Source: CBDUBU01 sp965365465 | GTDB lineage: Bacteria > Bacteroidota > Rhodothermia > Rhodothermales > DASSAV01 | Reading direction: 5' to 3' | Assembly: GCA_965365465.1 (NCBI GenBank) | Contig: CBDUBU010000029.1 | Coordinates: 1-22,247 of the forward strand | Length of the DNA: 22,247 nucleotides | In this document: one piece after another, positions 8,834 through 17,300 of the stretch | How positions within the stretch are numbered: position 1 is the stretch's first letter | How the letters are laid out: each line of letters begins with the position of its first letter | Translations under genes and position numbers: made by a program | The notes under the pieces: generated by a model | Databases searched by the model: none | Seen by the model: only the letters and a program-made list of their open reading frames with translations | Told to the model about the DNA's origin: nothing

Positions 8834-8863
8834 CCGTTCTTGCCTCGGTCGTGTGGGGCACTA

Positions 8864-11800
8864 CTACTGATTCATTTGCCTGGACTTTGCGAGCGCCTCA
8901 TAGTATTTCTCCACGAGCGTCCTGTAGGAGGATGGCACGTCTCCCTTGCGGGAACCGTACAGTTTTTTCTGCACTGCAAGGGCGTCAAGCTGTCTCGCTA
9001 TTTCCTGTTCCAGTTGTGAGAGCGGTTCGTAGATGCGCCGGTCGAAGAAGGCTTTGGCGGCCTCTCCTTCGAGGCGCTGTCCCGTAAAGTCCGAATCGCT
9101 GAAGTCGTTGTTCAACCCCTCCAGCGCCGACTGCATGGCTTGATTGCTCGCCATTCTGTCCTGAAGCTGTTGTAAGGTCTGGCGAGCCTGCTCTGCCATG
9201 CGCTGCATCCGCGCCCTATCGGCGCGGCCTTGAGCGCCGGATTGCGGATCGCTGCTCGCTGATCCCTGCTCGTTGTTGCCGGAAGGCTCGTTGCCGCTCG
9301 CTGATGCCTGCTCATTGGCGCCGGAAGGCTGGCCCTGCATTTGCTCCCGGAGACTTTCCATCTGCTGCATGAGGTCGCGGACTTCTTCGAGCGAGCGGGC
9401 GAGTTGTTCTTCATCGGTAGCCGGCATCTGCTTTCCCATTGCCCGCATCTGATCTTCCAGACCATCGAGCGAGGATTGAATGTCCTTTTCCACACGTCCT
9501 GCAAAATCGAGCCAACCTCCTTCGAGCGCCTGTTCCGATTCTTGCATCATCTGCTCTAGTTCATCCCGTCGCATTTTCTGGAGCATATTGCGAGCAGCCG
9601 TGGATAGTTCGGCGTCGCTGTTTCGGGCGCTTTCCTGGATTGCCGCTACCTGATCTTCCAGTCTTTTCAGGTTTTCCCGCATGGCCCGGCGTTTCTCTTG
9701 CAACCGTTCCAGTTCCGCCTCATCCAGTTTGCCGGAACGAGCTTCCGCGTTTTCCTGAGCTTTGTGAAGGTCTTGCGCCAGCGCGCGCTCCTGTTCCTTG
9801 AACTGTTCAAAGCGGCGCGTAAGGTCCTGAATGGCTTCGCGGGTGTTTCCTGTGCTGTTGATCTGCAACTGCTGTTGCAATTGCTCCAGTTCCTTCAGCG
9901 CTTGTTGTTGCCGCGTCATGGCCTGCCGGTCGTCTCCCTTTCTGAGCGCCTGCTGGGCCTCCCGCATATTTTGCGCGATGCGTTCCATCTGCTCCTGCAT
10001 ACGCTGCGAGATTTGCTCATTGCCGCGCGACATCTGCTTCAGGGAATTGGCCATGCTTTCCGCCTGTTCACGCAGTTCTTCCTGATCCCTTTTTAATTGA
10101 TCGATAGCCCGCTTTTTGTCTTCTCCTTTTGTTTCGGGATTCAGGTTCCTGTTGACGAGGTTTTCCTGTTTCCGCGCAAGCTCGCGGATACGTTGCAACG
10201 CTTCGTCCACCTGTTGCTCCTGCTGTGGGCGGGATGTCTGCTGCTGCATCTCGTACTTGTCCTTCGAGATGTCGAGTTCGAGGTCCATCAATTCGGTCAT
10301 GCGTTCTTCCGTAGAAGACCCGCTGCTTGCACCGGGCTGGCGGTTCATCGCCACCTGTTTTTCTTTGTTGAGCGCGTCGGCCCGCAGCAACTGGTTGAGC
10401 GCCCGGCGTTCCGGTGTCAGGGCTTCCTGTAGCTTTGCCTGTTGCAGTTCACGAACGGCGTCTTCCATCTCCGAGATGGCTTCCCGCAGGTAGGCTACGA
10501 TCTGACGATTCTCTTCGCTAGACAATAACTCAAGAGAGAAGGCTGTTGTGTTGATGCGTTGTTCGATGTTCTGCCTCAGGTTTTCCTGCGCCTGGGTAAG
10601 GGCCTTTGCAGCCTCATCGAAGGCAGCCTGATCCATGCCTGGGCGCTCTCGGTGCAGCTTCCAGGTAGCCGCGATAATCTGTTGCTGGCTCAATACCGTC
10701 TGGCTCGGCTGCCCGGCAGGCATAGGCGCTCCCATATTGTTCACCTGTGAAAACCGCTGGTCGAAAGGAATGACTTCGATGAAGTACATATCCGTTGCCT
10801 GCGGCGCATCGGCCTGCGAGTAGTCCTCGGCCTCCACGTAATAGGAGATCACGTCGCCGGGTTGCAGGCTGAAATCTTCCAGGAAGAACAAGTGCTCGCC
10901 GCTCACTTCCGTCTGATAGCCTTCTTGCTTCTCTGTAAGGGGCATCGTCTGTTCGTCGCCTCCGTTGACCGAGTATTTGAGGCGCACCTCTTTGACGCCA
11001 TAGTCATCCTGCACGGAAGCGGCTACGAGCACCTCTTCGATGGCATTCACGCGAACGTCGCGTTGCGGATCAGTGACGGTGATATAAGGAGGCTCGTCGT
11101 CGAGTGGGACGATCTGGTACTCGTCCGGAAACTTGTTCTGTTTGTCCTGCCGGTCGGTTAGGCGGATGGAATACACACCCGGCTGGTCCAGGGAGAGGGT
11201 TGTCTGAAAGCGGCCTTCGCCTGCGGCTTTCAGGGGGAGGCGTTTTTCGTCGTTGAGCACGATCTCAGCCTTTTCCACAGCGCCGGTTGTCTCGACACTG
11301 AGCGTTACACGGGAGCCTTTCAGCCCGCGAACATCGCCGGTGTCCTCTTCCGTGCGGGGAGAAAGCCCTGTATAAGAAGGATAGCTGTAGGTGACGTTGA
11401 TTCGGGAAACGTCCGGGAACTCGTAGAGCGAGATGTTAAAGGGATCAGAGCGTTGCTGGTCGTATTCAACGAAATACGTGATGGGTTCCTGTATGTCAAA
11501 GAACTCCTGGAGGTACAGGGGCTTTCCAAAACCTTTCTTCATCACCTCTTTTTGCCAGACATCATCGCTGAACCGGTAATGCAGCACTACGTCTCGTTCG
11601 GTATCCTCTCGCAGTTCGACCAGGATTTCCTGCGAGGCGCCCTTCTCGATCTCCGCATTACCGGGAGACACCGTCATCAGGGGTTCCGCAGCGGGGAGGA
11701 ATACAAGCCCTACCTCGGAAACGGATCTTTTCAGGTCGTCCAGGGAGGCGAATACAAAGAAAACAAAAAGCAGGGAGAAGGCGCCCGCCGTATAGGCCAG

Positions 11801-12250
11801 GATTCGCTCTTTCCTGCGGTCAACGACGGTTGTCACCGGAATCATCCGCATTCGGTAGGCGGCGTCATCCAGGAGCCGATCCAGCAGACTGCCCCGTGCG
11901 GTGCGAAGTTCGCCCGAACCGTCGATCTCGACGGCGCTATTGAGCCGGTCCTCCAGTTCCGGCATACGCTCCTCCACAAAAAGCGCGATCTGGCGGTCGC
12001 TGATACGCCTGAAGCCCGGATAGACAACGAACCATGCAATCGTGCCGAGCAGTATGAGCGCTGCTGCCACAATGCCGGGCAGAAGGTAGGGAGGAGGGAC
12101 GGACAGGCGGGTATACAGCACGAGCAGGAGCGTCCCAAAAAAGACGAGAACGAGCAGGGTAAGCGCTGCTCCCTGCACGAGGGCGCGTCGTTTCCAACGC
12201 TTCCTGATTTCACGGACCAGTGTTTTTACGCTTGCGTTTGAATGCTGCAT
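8864..12250 (-). CDS. DUF4175-like membrane protein with giant coiled coil
   Basis: A 1128-residue protein. Three transmembrane helices (about 24-46, 55-77, 151-169) enclose a segment with MPELEDRLNSAVE (96-108), typical of the DUF4175 family. Residues 185-500 are periplasmic beta domains (TYSYPSYTGLSPRTEED near 287-303, DDEPPYITVTDP, VQDDYGVKEVRLKYSVNGG). From about 525 to 1060 it is a nearly unbroken Gln/Glu/Arg-rich coiled coil (for example MQEQMERIAQNMREAQQALR). This is interrupted by a Ser/Gly/Asn/Gln linker containing a 14-residue tandem duplication. AGGAG at 12259-12263 is the best ribosome site in the operon. The gene ends in tandem TAG TAG stops (8861-8866). It sits between two VWA genes (24 and 30 bp gaps). 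It probably spans the periplasm as a structural element; the function is unknown. Confidence 0.9.
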   Translation of the reverse strand: MQHSNASVKTLVREIRKRWKRRALVQGAALTLLVLVFFGTLLLVLYTRLSVPPPYLLPGIVAAALILLGTIAWFVVYPGFRRISDRQIALFVEERMPELEDRLNSAVEIDGSGELRTARGSLLDRLLDDAAYRMRMIPVTTVVDRRKERILAYTAGAFSLLFVFFVFASLDDLKRSVSEVGLVFLPAAEPLMTVSPGNAEIEKGASQEILVELREDTERDVVLHYRFSDDVWQKEVMKKGFGKPLYLQEFFDIQEPITYFVEYDQQRSDPFNISLYEFPDVSRINVTYSYPSYTGLSPRTEEDTGDVRGLKGSRVTLSVETTGAVEKAEIVLNDEKRLPLKAAGEGRFQTTLSLDQPGVYSIRLTDRQDKQNKFPDEYQIVPLDDEPPYITVTDPQRDVRVNAIEEVLVAASVQDDYGVKEVRLKYSVNGGDEQTMPLTEKQEGYQTEVSGEHLFFLEDFSLQPGDVISYYVEAEDYSQADAPQATDMYFIEVIPFDQRFSQVNNMGAPMPAGQPSQTVLSQQQIIAATWKLHRERPGMDQAAFDEAAKALTQAQENLRQNIEQRINTTAFSLELLSSEENRQIVAYLREAISEMEDAVRELQQAKLQEALTPERRALNQLLRADALNKEKQVAMNRQPGASSGSSTEERMTELMDLELDISKDKYEMQQQTSRPQQEQQVDEALQRIRELARKQENLVNRNLNPETKGEDKKRAIDQLKRDQEELREQAESMANSLKQMSRGNEQISQRMQEQMERIAQNMREAQQALRKGDDRQAMTRQQQALKELEQLQQQLQINSTGNTREAIQDLTRRFEQFKEQERALAQDLHKAQENAEARSGKLDEAELERLQEKRRAMRENLKRLEDQVAAIQESARNSDAELSTAARNMLQKMRRDELEQMMQESEQALEGGWLDFAGRVEKDIQSSLDGLEDQMRAMGKQMPATDEEQLARSLEEVRDLMQQMESLREQMQGQPSGANEQASASGNEPSGNNEQGSASSDPQSGAQGRADRARMQRMAEQARQTLQQLQDRMASNQAMQSALEGLNNDFSDSDFTGQRLEGEAAKAFFDRRIYEPLSQLEQEIARQLDALAVQKKLYGSRKGDVPSSYRTLVEKYYEALAKSRQMNQ
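9254..9330 (-). repeat. 42-bp tandem repeat in the coiled-coil gene
   Basis: Two copies, 9254-9288 and 9296-9330, match at 31 of 35 positions with a period of 42 bp. They encode the consecutive 14-residue units PSGANEQASASGNE and PSGNNEQGSASSDP in a flexible linker between coiled-coil segments; a decayed third copy (QSGAQG) follows. The period is a multiple of three, so the duplication keeps the reading frame. Confidence 0.85.
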
Positions 12251-12274
12251 GATGCCTTCTCCTCGTATCCAGTT

Positions 12275-14413
12275 TTAAACCCGTGTGGGTATCTCGCTCC
12301 CGGTTGACGGGATCCTGCGCCGCTCGGCGGCAGCGCTTTTCCTCGACCCCTGTCTCGAAATCCGTCTGATTCCGTCTGCCGTGCGGTTTGCATACACCGT
12401 TTCAAAGGCAAAGAGCGCTACGATCAGGAGAATGAGATACCGCCAGAACTTCTGTCGTTTCTCATCGGCTTCAAGCGCTGCCTGGTAGTCTTGTTCGGGG
12501 CTGTCCGGATCAGAAGCTGACGGCGCAACCACGGCCGCGTACGCTTCTTCCTGGTCTCGGGCCTGAAGGTCGGATTCTTTCGTATCCACGTTGACCGAGA
12601 AAAAAAGCCGTTCTCGCCCGTTGGACGCAAGGTACTGACCGGGTTCTTCCGTTTCCCGAAAGTAGCCGGTTCCTTCCGGATCAAGCCGGACCTGATACAG
12701 GCGTTCGCCGGGAGCGCGCACTTCCCATTCCTCTCCGGGCCTGCCCCTCAGGGTTGCCAGGTCTCCAACGATGAAAGCGCGACGTTTGTCGGATCCGCTC
12801 AGGGCATACCGCACCAGTTCGTAAACAAAGGGAACGTAGATCTCATTCACCGGAAAATCGGTCCAACCTGTGCTGAACGTAGAGGTATAGACCAGCACTT
12901 TGCCGCTGCCAAGTTGTCGCTCGATCAGGAAGGGATCCTCGGTGTCATATTTTCCTATGACGACCGCGTTTGAGTCCGGCGCGATTCTGGCATACTGACG
13001 AAACTCAGGACGCAGGATGGCTCCGGCGTTTGATGCGGCGAAGGCGCGAAAGACAGCATGGCGAAGGTCTACCTCTCCAATAAAAGCCTCGACCGGCTGC
13101 TGCTCTCTGACATTTACGATGCCTTCCAAACGCCCGATGCCTAACTCCTGCAAGTGCGTTGAAAAAGCGCGAGGGTTCACCTGATCTCCAAAGGATATAA
13201 TCAGGCTTCCACCGTTTTCCACGTAAGTCCGTAAGTCACGTACTTCTGACTCGGCAAGAGAGGCGATGTTCGCCAGAAAAACTGTTTTGAACGCTTGCAG
13301 CCGGTTCAGGCTAAGTTGACTGCGGGTTCCCTCGGAAAAACGGTACAGGGCGTCTTCTCCGAGATCAAAGGCTCTGCTCAAAAAGAAAACATCGCGGGGT
13401 CCAGCGCTTCCGCCCCCATCGATGCCGAGCAGGGCCGGACGTTGCTGCACTTCATAGGTGAAGTAATAGTGGTTGTCTATGGAAAGGTCATCATCGCCGA
13501 TAGCGAGTTCACCCTGAAAAACACCCTCGCGGGACACGAGCCGCTGAAAAGAAAAGGGCATCGAGGCAAGAGTTTCCAGCCGGCGCTCTTCTAGCGTGGC
13601 GTTATCGTCTGTAAGGCGTAAGGTATTGGCGGCGCCCCTTTCTCCCTGAGACGCAATCCGCGCGTCGTAACGGAGCGCTACCTGTTCGCCGCTGCGGCGC
13701 TGTGTGAGTTCAAAAGCCTGTACGTAGGCGTTCGCCGGTTCTTTGCGTATCATCTTTTCCGGCACAAACCGTATGTTGCTCGCCAGATTCCAGTTGTCAA
13801 ATGAGCCTGACCAACCATTGTCCTGGAAATCCGAAAAGAGAACGACGACGCGCCGGGTATGCCTTGCATCTTGCAAGATTTCTTCTGCCAGACGGAATGC
13901 TTTGTAGAAGTCTGTGGTGCGGTTTCCGGGCTGAAGCTGGTTCTCGGCTATGTTTCGCTGGAGCGTGTGGTCGTCGCCGAGCGGCGTAAGTTGCTCGGCA
14001 TAGTCCGAGAACACGACGATAGCGATCTCATCTCCGCTTTCGGCTTCTTCAATGCGTTTCAGAACCCGCTCTCTGGCTTCGTCAAACAGACCACCGTGTT
14101 GCATACTGTAGGAGTTATCGACCAGCAGCACAACAGATTCCTGCTCACGCCCGGCGACGAGCGGTATGTGCTCTTCCGGGATAAAAGGACGGGCGAAGGC
14201 CAGCGCAAGCAAGGCGAAGATTGCAGCACGCACCGCCATCAGGAGGAGGTCGCGCAGGCGGCGCTTGCGCACGAGTTCTTTCGGCGTCGCCTTCAAGAAC
14301 ATCAGCGAACTGAACTGCATTTTTTTCGCCTGCATCTTGCGGACAAGATGGTAGAGCACTGGCAGCAGCGCCGCGCTCAGGGCGAAGAGATATAGTGGGT
14401 TTATAAAGGACAC
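12275..14413 (-). CDS. BatA-type membrane VWA protein
   Basis: A 712-residue protein with a GTG start, chosen because the protein then begins MSFINPLYLFALSAALLPVL, the usual BatA N-terminus. The double-transmembrane BatA region (about 3-24 and 55-76, with KKMQFSSLMFLK between) is diagnostic. A von Willebrand A domain follows (93-215) with D99-x-S101-x-S103, T166/T167 and S194-D195 forming the metal site. Residues about 320-445 resemble a GATase-like Rossmann region (LRTYVENGGSLIISFGDQV). A final transmembrane helix (656-675) leaves a basic cytosolic tail. BatA proteins accompany MoxR ATPases and DUF58 proteins in Bacteroidota and are implicated in envelope or oxygen-stress tolerance, with the mechanism unknown. 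It lies 51 bp after the DUF58 gene and 24 bp before the DUF4175-like gene. Confidence 0.92.
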   Translation of the reverse strand: MSFINPLYLFALSAALLPVLYHLVRKMQAKKMQFSSLMFLKATPKELVRKRRLRDLLLMAVRAAIFALLALAFARPFIPEEHIPLVAGREQESVVLLVDNSYSMQHGGLFDEARERVLKRIEEAESGDEIAIVVFSDYAEQLTPLGDDHTLQRNIAENQLQPGNRTTDFYKAFRLAEEILQDARHTRRVVVLFSDFQDNGWSGSFDNWNLASNIRFVPEKMIRKEPANAYVQAFELTQRRSGEQVALRYDARIASQGERGAANTLRLTDDNATLEERRLETLASMPFSFQRLVSREGVFQGELAIGDDDLSIDNHYYFTYEVQQRPALLGIDGGGSAGPRDVFFLSRAFDLGEDALYRFSEGTRSQLSLNRLQAFKTVFLANIASLAESEVRDLRTYVENGGSLIISFGDQVNPRAFSTHLQELGIGRLEGIVNVREQQPVEAFIGEVDLRHAVFRAFAASNAGAILRPEFRQYARIAPDSNAVVIGKYDTEDPFLIERQLGSGKVLVYTSTFSTGWTDFPVNEIYVPFVYELVRYALSGSDKRRAFIVGDLATLRGRPGEEWEVRAPGERLYQVRLDPEGTGYFRETEEPGQYLASNGRERLFFSVNVDTKESDLQARDQEEAYAAVVAPSASDPDSPEQDYQAALEADEKRQKFWRYLILLIVALFAFETVYANRTADGIRRISRQGSRKSAAAERRRIPSTGSEIPTRV

Positions 14414-14464
14414 GGCGTCCGGTCAGTTATTTTCAGAGCACAGGTTCAGGATTGCGGTTTACAT

Positions 14465-15364
14465 CTAGCCCCGGCGCTGTCTGGCCGTGAGGTAATTAAA
14501 GAGCGCAAAGTCTACAGGCTGATCGGTGGTTATGAGGCTGTAGTCAATGCCGAGCAGCCCGCAGTTTTCCTTCAGGGTATCCAGAAATCGGTTAACGTTT
14601 TCGAGGTAAGCCTCCTTCACGGATTCAGAGACGATCAGCATTTTCTCGCCTGTTTCCATGTCCTCGAACTCGACGGCATCTTTGAAGTCAAAATGCACTT
14701 CCTGAGGGTCCAGGAGATGAAGGACGATAACTTCATGTCCCTCAAACCGGAAATGCCGAAGCCCATCGAGGATAGCCTCGGAGTCGTCGAGCAAATCGGA
14801 AATGAGAACGATGAATCCGCGTTTGTGCAGGCGGTCGGCCAGTTCGTGCAAGGGCTTCCCGACCTGCGTTTTTGCGCCCAATTCCGCCTGTTCCATGCGG
14901 GTGAGCAAGGTGTGAAGATGGCCTCTGGTACTGCGTGGAGGAATATGTTCAAGGATGCGGTCGTCAAAAAGCGTAAGTCCCGCACCGTCCCGCTGCCGGA
15001 TGGCGAGGTAGGCCAGGGAGGATGCCAGATAGAAGGCATATTCGTACTTCGTGATCCCTCTGGAGCTATAACCCATCGAATGGCTTACATCGACGAGCAA
15101 GTTCAGGCTGGTATTGGTTTCATCTTCAAATTCCTTGATGTAGTACCGATCCGTTCGGGCATACAGTTTCCAGTCGAGATGCATCGGATCGTCGCCGGGG
15201 ATGTAAGGTCTGTAGGACAGAAACTCGACGCTGAAGCCCTTATAGGGACTGCGGTGCAAGCCCGCGATAAAACCCTCCACGACGGTGCGCGCCAGCAGAT
15301 CCAGGTTGGAGATCCGGGAGAGCACATCGGGTTGGATAAATCTTGTCGTTGTGGAAGCTTGCAT
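14465..15364 (-). CDS. DUF58 domain protein with VWA-like metal site
   Basis: A 299-residue soluble cytosolic protein. The DUF58 signature YRPYIPGDDPMHLDWKLYAR spans residues 51-70. Downstream is a VWA-like core with D92-V-S94-H-S96 and a second acidic element ISDLLDD (188-194). There is no transmembrane helix, unlike many DUF58 proteins that carry two N-terminal helices. DUF58 proteins are almost always encoded directly after a MoxR ATPase, as here (51-bp gap), and are thought to be its adaptor or substrate. The start ATG has no recognisable Shine-Dalgarno sequence; the N-terminus (MQASTTTRFIQPDVLSRI) matches the family's usual beginning. Confidence 0.94.
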   Translation of the reverse strand: MQASTTTRFIQPDVLSRISNLDLLARTVVEGFIAGLHRSPYKGFSVEFLSYRPYIPGDDPMHLDWKLYARTDRYYIKEFEDETNTSLNLLVDVSHSMGYSSRGITKYEYAFYLASSLAYLAIRQRDGAGLTLFDDRILEHIPPRSTRGHLHTLLTRMEQAELGAKTQVGKPLHELADRLHKRGFIVLISDLLDDSEAILDGLRHFRFEGHEVIVLHLLDPQEVHFDFKDAVEFEDMETGEKMLIVSESVKEAYLENVNRFLDTLKENCGLLGIDYSLITTDQPVDFALFNYLTARQRRG

Positions 15365-15415
15365 GGCGCAATGAGTACAAGTTTTGCCCGCTGAAAAGGC
15401 CGGGACTGTTCACGT

Positions 15416-16483
15416 TCAGGAAAGCCCGGAGACAGGCTCCCTGACCTTTTCAAGCAGCATGGCGACGATCTGCTCCACGTTCACTTTTTCCGACTCCGCA
15501 TAAAAGTTCGTTAGCACCCGGTGTCGCAGAACAGGGAAGGCTAGCGCCCGAATGTCTTCAACGGAAACGTTGTACCGGCCTTCAAAAACCGCACGCACCT
15601 TGCCGCCGAGCAGCAAGTACTGAATAGCACGCAGCCCGGCGCCCCAATTCACCCATTTCTTTACAAAGTCGTAGGCGGATGGATCTGTCGGACGGGTGCT
15701 GCGAACCAGGCGAACCGCGTACTCCCCAACGTTACGCGGCACATAAACCTTCTTGACGAGTCTTTGAAATTCAAGGATGTCTTCTCCCGTGAGGGTAGTG
15801 CCGAGCAAAGCTTGCTCGCGAGAGGTGGTTTGGAGGGCAACCTGCAGCTCATCTTCCGCCGAGAGGTAATCAATCACGACGTTGAACATGAACCTGTCGA
15901 GTTGGGCCTCCGGCAAGGGATAGGTTCCTTCCAGTTCGATAGGGTTCTGCGTTGCCAGAACGAAGAAAGGTTCGTCCAGGCGGAGTAGATCTCCGCCGGC
16001 GGTAACCTGATGCTCCTGCATCGCCTCCAGCATGGCAGACTGCGTTTTGGGAGGAGTGCGGTTGATCTCGTCGGCCAGAATGATGTTCGCAAAAATGGGT
16101 CCCTTCACGAACTTCATTTCTCTTTTGCCTGTCGCGCGATCTTCTTCGATGATATCGATGCCAGTGATGTCAGCCGGCATCAGGTCAGGGGTAAACTGGA
16201 TGCGCTTGTAGGAAAGATCAAGGATTTCTCCGAGCGATTTGATGAGCAGCGTCTTAGCCAGTCCGGGAACGCCAGTGATCAGACAGTGACCTCCGGCAAA
16301 CAGGGCAATCAGAACCAGATCTATGACCTCGTCCTGCCCGACAATCCGCTGGCGCAATTGCTGTACGATTCGATCTTTTCCGTCCTGGAGCTTTTGTAGA
16401 AGCGCCTCTTCAGATATTTCGACCGGTTTGTTTCCGTAGTTCAGAGCAGGGTTTTTGCCAAGCGGGTGTGGAGTCAATGTCAT
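15416..16483 (-). CDS. MoxR-family AAA+ ATPase
   Basis: A 355-residue cytosolic AAA+ ATPase of the MoxR group. Walker A is GVPGLAKT (71-78), Walker B with its extension is IILADEINRTPPKTQ (134-148), sensor 1 is in LATQNP (N180), and the arginine-finger motif is PEAQLDRF (R197). The C-terminal lid carries the sensor-2-like GAGLRAIQYLL. An N-terminal extension of about 35 residues precedes the core, ending in RIVGQDEVIDLVLIAL. MoxR proteins form hexamers that remodel partner proteins, typically acting with VWA-domain proteins to insert metals or mature complexes. Its adjacent DUF58 and BatA genes are the standard partners. It lies 69 bp after the DUF4159 gene; the leader lacks a strong ribosome site. 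Confidence 0.96.
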   Translation of the reverse strand: MTLTPHPLGKNPALNYGNKPVEISEEALLQKLQDGKDRIVQQLRQRIVGQDEVIDLVLIALFAGGHCLITGVPGLAKTLLIKSLGEILDLSYKRIQFTPDLMPADITGIDIIEEDRATGKREMKFVKGPIFANIILADEINRTPPKTQSAMLEAMQEHQVTAGGDLLRLDEPFFVLATQNPIELEGTYPLPEAQLDRFMFNVVIDYLSAEDELQVALQTTSREQALLGTTLTGEDILEFQRLVKKVYVPRNVGEYAVRLVRSTRPTDPSAYDFVKKWVNWGAGLRAIQYLLLGGKVRAVFEGRYNVSVEDIRALAFPVLRHRVLTNFYAESEKVNVEQIVAMLLEKVREPVSGLS

Positions 16484-16552
16484 GCAGATTTCAGGGTTTT
16501 GCAGGTTTAAACGCGGGCGTTTTGAGGCAAAGGATTTTCTTCTCTGGGCGCA

Positions 16553-17296
16553 TCAATGGGTCAGGGCATAAACGACGAAGTTAATGCCCATCTGGAAACT
16601 GACGGTTGAAGCGTCTCCCAGGTTGCGCTCCGGCCATTCCCATCCGTCTCCGATATCCTGATTGTGGCAGGCCAGCGCCATGAGCCGCCCTTCACGATCG
16701 AAAAGGCCCAGGTAGCGATCATCAAGGGGCGTGAAGGCGCCGCCGCTGACAACGGAAGGCGCCGCCACCGGATCAACGTCGTAGTAAATACTCCAGATCG
16801 GGTGATCGGGAGCGAGTTCAACCATCTCATTGTCGGGAAAGACACGTTTCATTTGTTCGTGAAAGTGCCGCCATTCCCGTTCGCCCCGGAAGTCATCGAA
16901 CAGAATAAAGCCTCCCCGCTCCAGGTAACGGCGCAGGTTTTCGGCATCCTCTTCGTCCGGAGGCCAGTATCCAGGCTCGCACAGATAAAGGACCGGGTAC
17001 TCGAAGATGCGTTCATCCTTTAACGAAAGCACGAGGGGCGGACCTTCTACGTACATGGATGTCGTGCGCTCGATGGCCTGGTAGAGGTTTAATTCAGCAG
17101 TAGGGTAGTCATGCCGCCAAGTGGCTCCCCATCGCGCCATGCCGCCTTGGCTACTGTTTTCATACTGGATCCGGATAAACCGGAAGCCATGATCTCCCTG
17201 TGCAAGTACAGACTCGTACGCGCCGGTCAGCAGCAAAAAGAGGACGGTGACGCAGGTCCTGTAAACGCGGGAACGTCTCTTGCTTCTATCTTTCAT
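16553..17296 (-). CDS. secreted DUF4159 protein (operon copy)
   Basis: A 247-residue protein. Basic n-region (MKDRSKRRSR), hydrophobic VTVLFLLLTGAY and cleavage near LAQ give a signal peptide; the DUF4159 domain occupies 37-247. It shares the whole motif set with the plus-strand copy at 4651-5475: DYPTAE, LYLCEPGYW (C106), YLERGGFILFDDF, HPIWSIYYDVDP, then C210 before NQDIGDGWEWP. In the last 38 residues 31 are identical. It lacks the Ala/Ser linker of the other copy. Its ATG lies 4 bp after the stop of the TPR-peptidase gene and has no ribosome site of its own, so translation is probably coupled. Function unknown; presumably periplasmic. Confidence 0.92.
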   Translation of the reverse strand: MKDRSKRRSRVYRTCVTVLFLLLTGAYESVLAQGDHGFRFIRIQYENSSQGGMARWGATWRHDYPTAELNLYQAIERTTSMYVEGPPLVLSLKDERIFEYPVLYLCEPGYWPPDEEDAENLRRYLERGGFILFDDFRGEREWRHFHEQMKRVFPDNEMVELAPDHPIWSIYYDVDPVAAPSVVSGGAFTPLDDRYLGLFDREGRLMALACHNQDIGDGWEWPERNLGDASTVSFQMGINFVVYALTH

Positions 17297-17300
17297 ACAG

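Noticed and set aside
9254..9330. CRISPR-like repeat
   Set aside because: Two in-frame copies within a coding linker with no unique spacers; it is a coding tandem repeat.
11453..12241. 262-codon plus-strand frame opposite the DUF4175-like gene
   Set aside because: Lies entirely antisense to a well-supported gene; composition (many Gly, Arg, Gln, His) is that of a shadow frame.
14693..15394. 233-codon plus-strand frame opposite the DUF58 gene
   Set aside because: Shadow of the DUF58 reading frame; the antisense product has no recognisable features.
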